From assembly GCA_023823795.1 (NCBI GenBank), contig CP085710.1, forward strand, positions 3,932,001 to 3,996,000: 64,000 nucleotides of DNA. Direction: 5' to 3'. This stretch comes from Bacillus sp. F19 (GTDB lineage Bacteria; Bacillota; Bacilli; Bacillales; Bacillaceae). Position 1 is the stretch's first letter. Every line of letters starts with the position of its first letter. Both the position numbers and the translations under genes were made by a program. The notes under the pieces were generated by a model that saw only the letters and a list, made by a program, of their open reading frames with translations, was not told where the DNA came from and did no database searches. This document shows positions 63,938-64,000 of this stretch, in pieces.

Positions 63938-64000
63938 AAAAACGGAACCGACTGCTCAGGCAGATATGGATCCGCCAGAAAAGCCTTTACCGGCGGATCT
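63938..64000. repeat. Dispersed intergenic repeat, copy C (cut by window end)
   Basis: AGAAAAACGGAACCGACTG right after the gene's stop repeats the first block of copies A and B; then GCAGATATGGATCCGCC and a GATCCGCC / GGCGGATC inverted repeat. Confidence 0.6.

Noticed and set aside
1-64000. rRNA or tRNA genes
   Set aside because: I saw no rRNA-like stretch and no cloverleaf with a GGTTCGA-type arm in either strand by eye; a tRNAscan-type run would settle it.

Overview
The window is chromosomal DNA from a spore-forming, low-GC Gram-positive bacterium of the family Bacillaceae (Bacillus or Metabacillus type). The evidence is strong AGGAGG-type ribosome binding sites, an alpha/beta-type SASP gene, gerW (ytfJ), refZ, ezrA, a T-box in front of tyrS, and gene order matching the Bacillus subtilis segment argH-argG-moaB ... 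ackA-ytxK-tpx-ytfJ-ytfI-yteJ-sppA-ppnKB-ytcJ-ytcI-sspA-thiI-iscS-braB-ezrA-hisJ-refZ-ytsP ... rpsD-tyrS-acsA-acuABC-ccpA-aroA. Species cannot be fixed from the sequence alone.

Layout. 1-8 kb is accessory: a frameshifted IS110-family transposase, a CHRD-domain protein, a small membrane protein, a NarL-type two-component system divergent from an exported beta-lactamase-fold serine hydrolase, an unidentified eight-helix membrane protein and a tyrosine-recombinase remnant. 8-12 kb has ald, an SDR oxidoreductase, a dispersed intergenic repeat, a roughly 0.9 kb array of 52-bp tandem repeats and a decayed gene. 12-38 kb is the conserved housekeeping block: arginine synthesis, molybdopterin, acetate kinase, peroxide defence, sporulation, NAD kinase, acyl-CoA ligase, 4-thiouridine and cysteine desulfurase, branched-chain amino acid uptake, cell division, histidine, free Met-sulfoxide reductase and methionine gamma-lyase.

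39.5-51.5 kb is an island inserted between rpsD and tyrS, which are adjacent in B. subtilis as I recall it. Its left part (VanZ pseudogene, YmaF-like protein) is bracketed by a second, degenerate copy of the rpsD 3' end. Its main part is a nine-gene minus-strand operon closely matching the enterobacterial yhfZYUTVSXW set (regulator, PRD protein, DUF2620, transporter, phosphotriesterase-like protein, aminotransferase-like and alanine-racemase-like PLP enzymes, phosphopentomutase-like enzyme), plus an exported serine hydrolase. I know of no established function for this system and regard it as the most interesting part of the window.

51.6-64 kb returns to the conserved block: tyrS with its T-box, a class A penicillin-binding protein, acsA and acuABC, ccpA and aroA, ending in a short FtsA-like gene that looks like the two ends of a much longer gene joined by an internal deletion. 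Acetate metabolism is tied together by CcpA-type cre sites before ackA, between acsA and acuA, and over the ccpA promoter itself.
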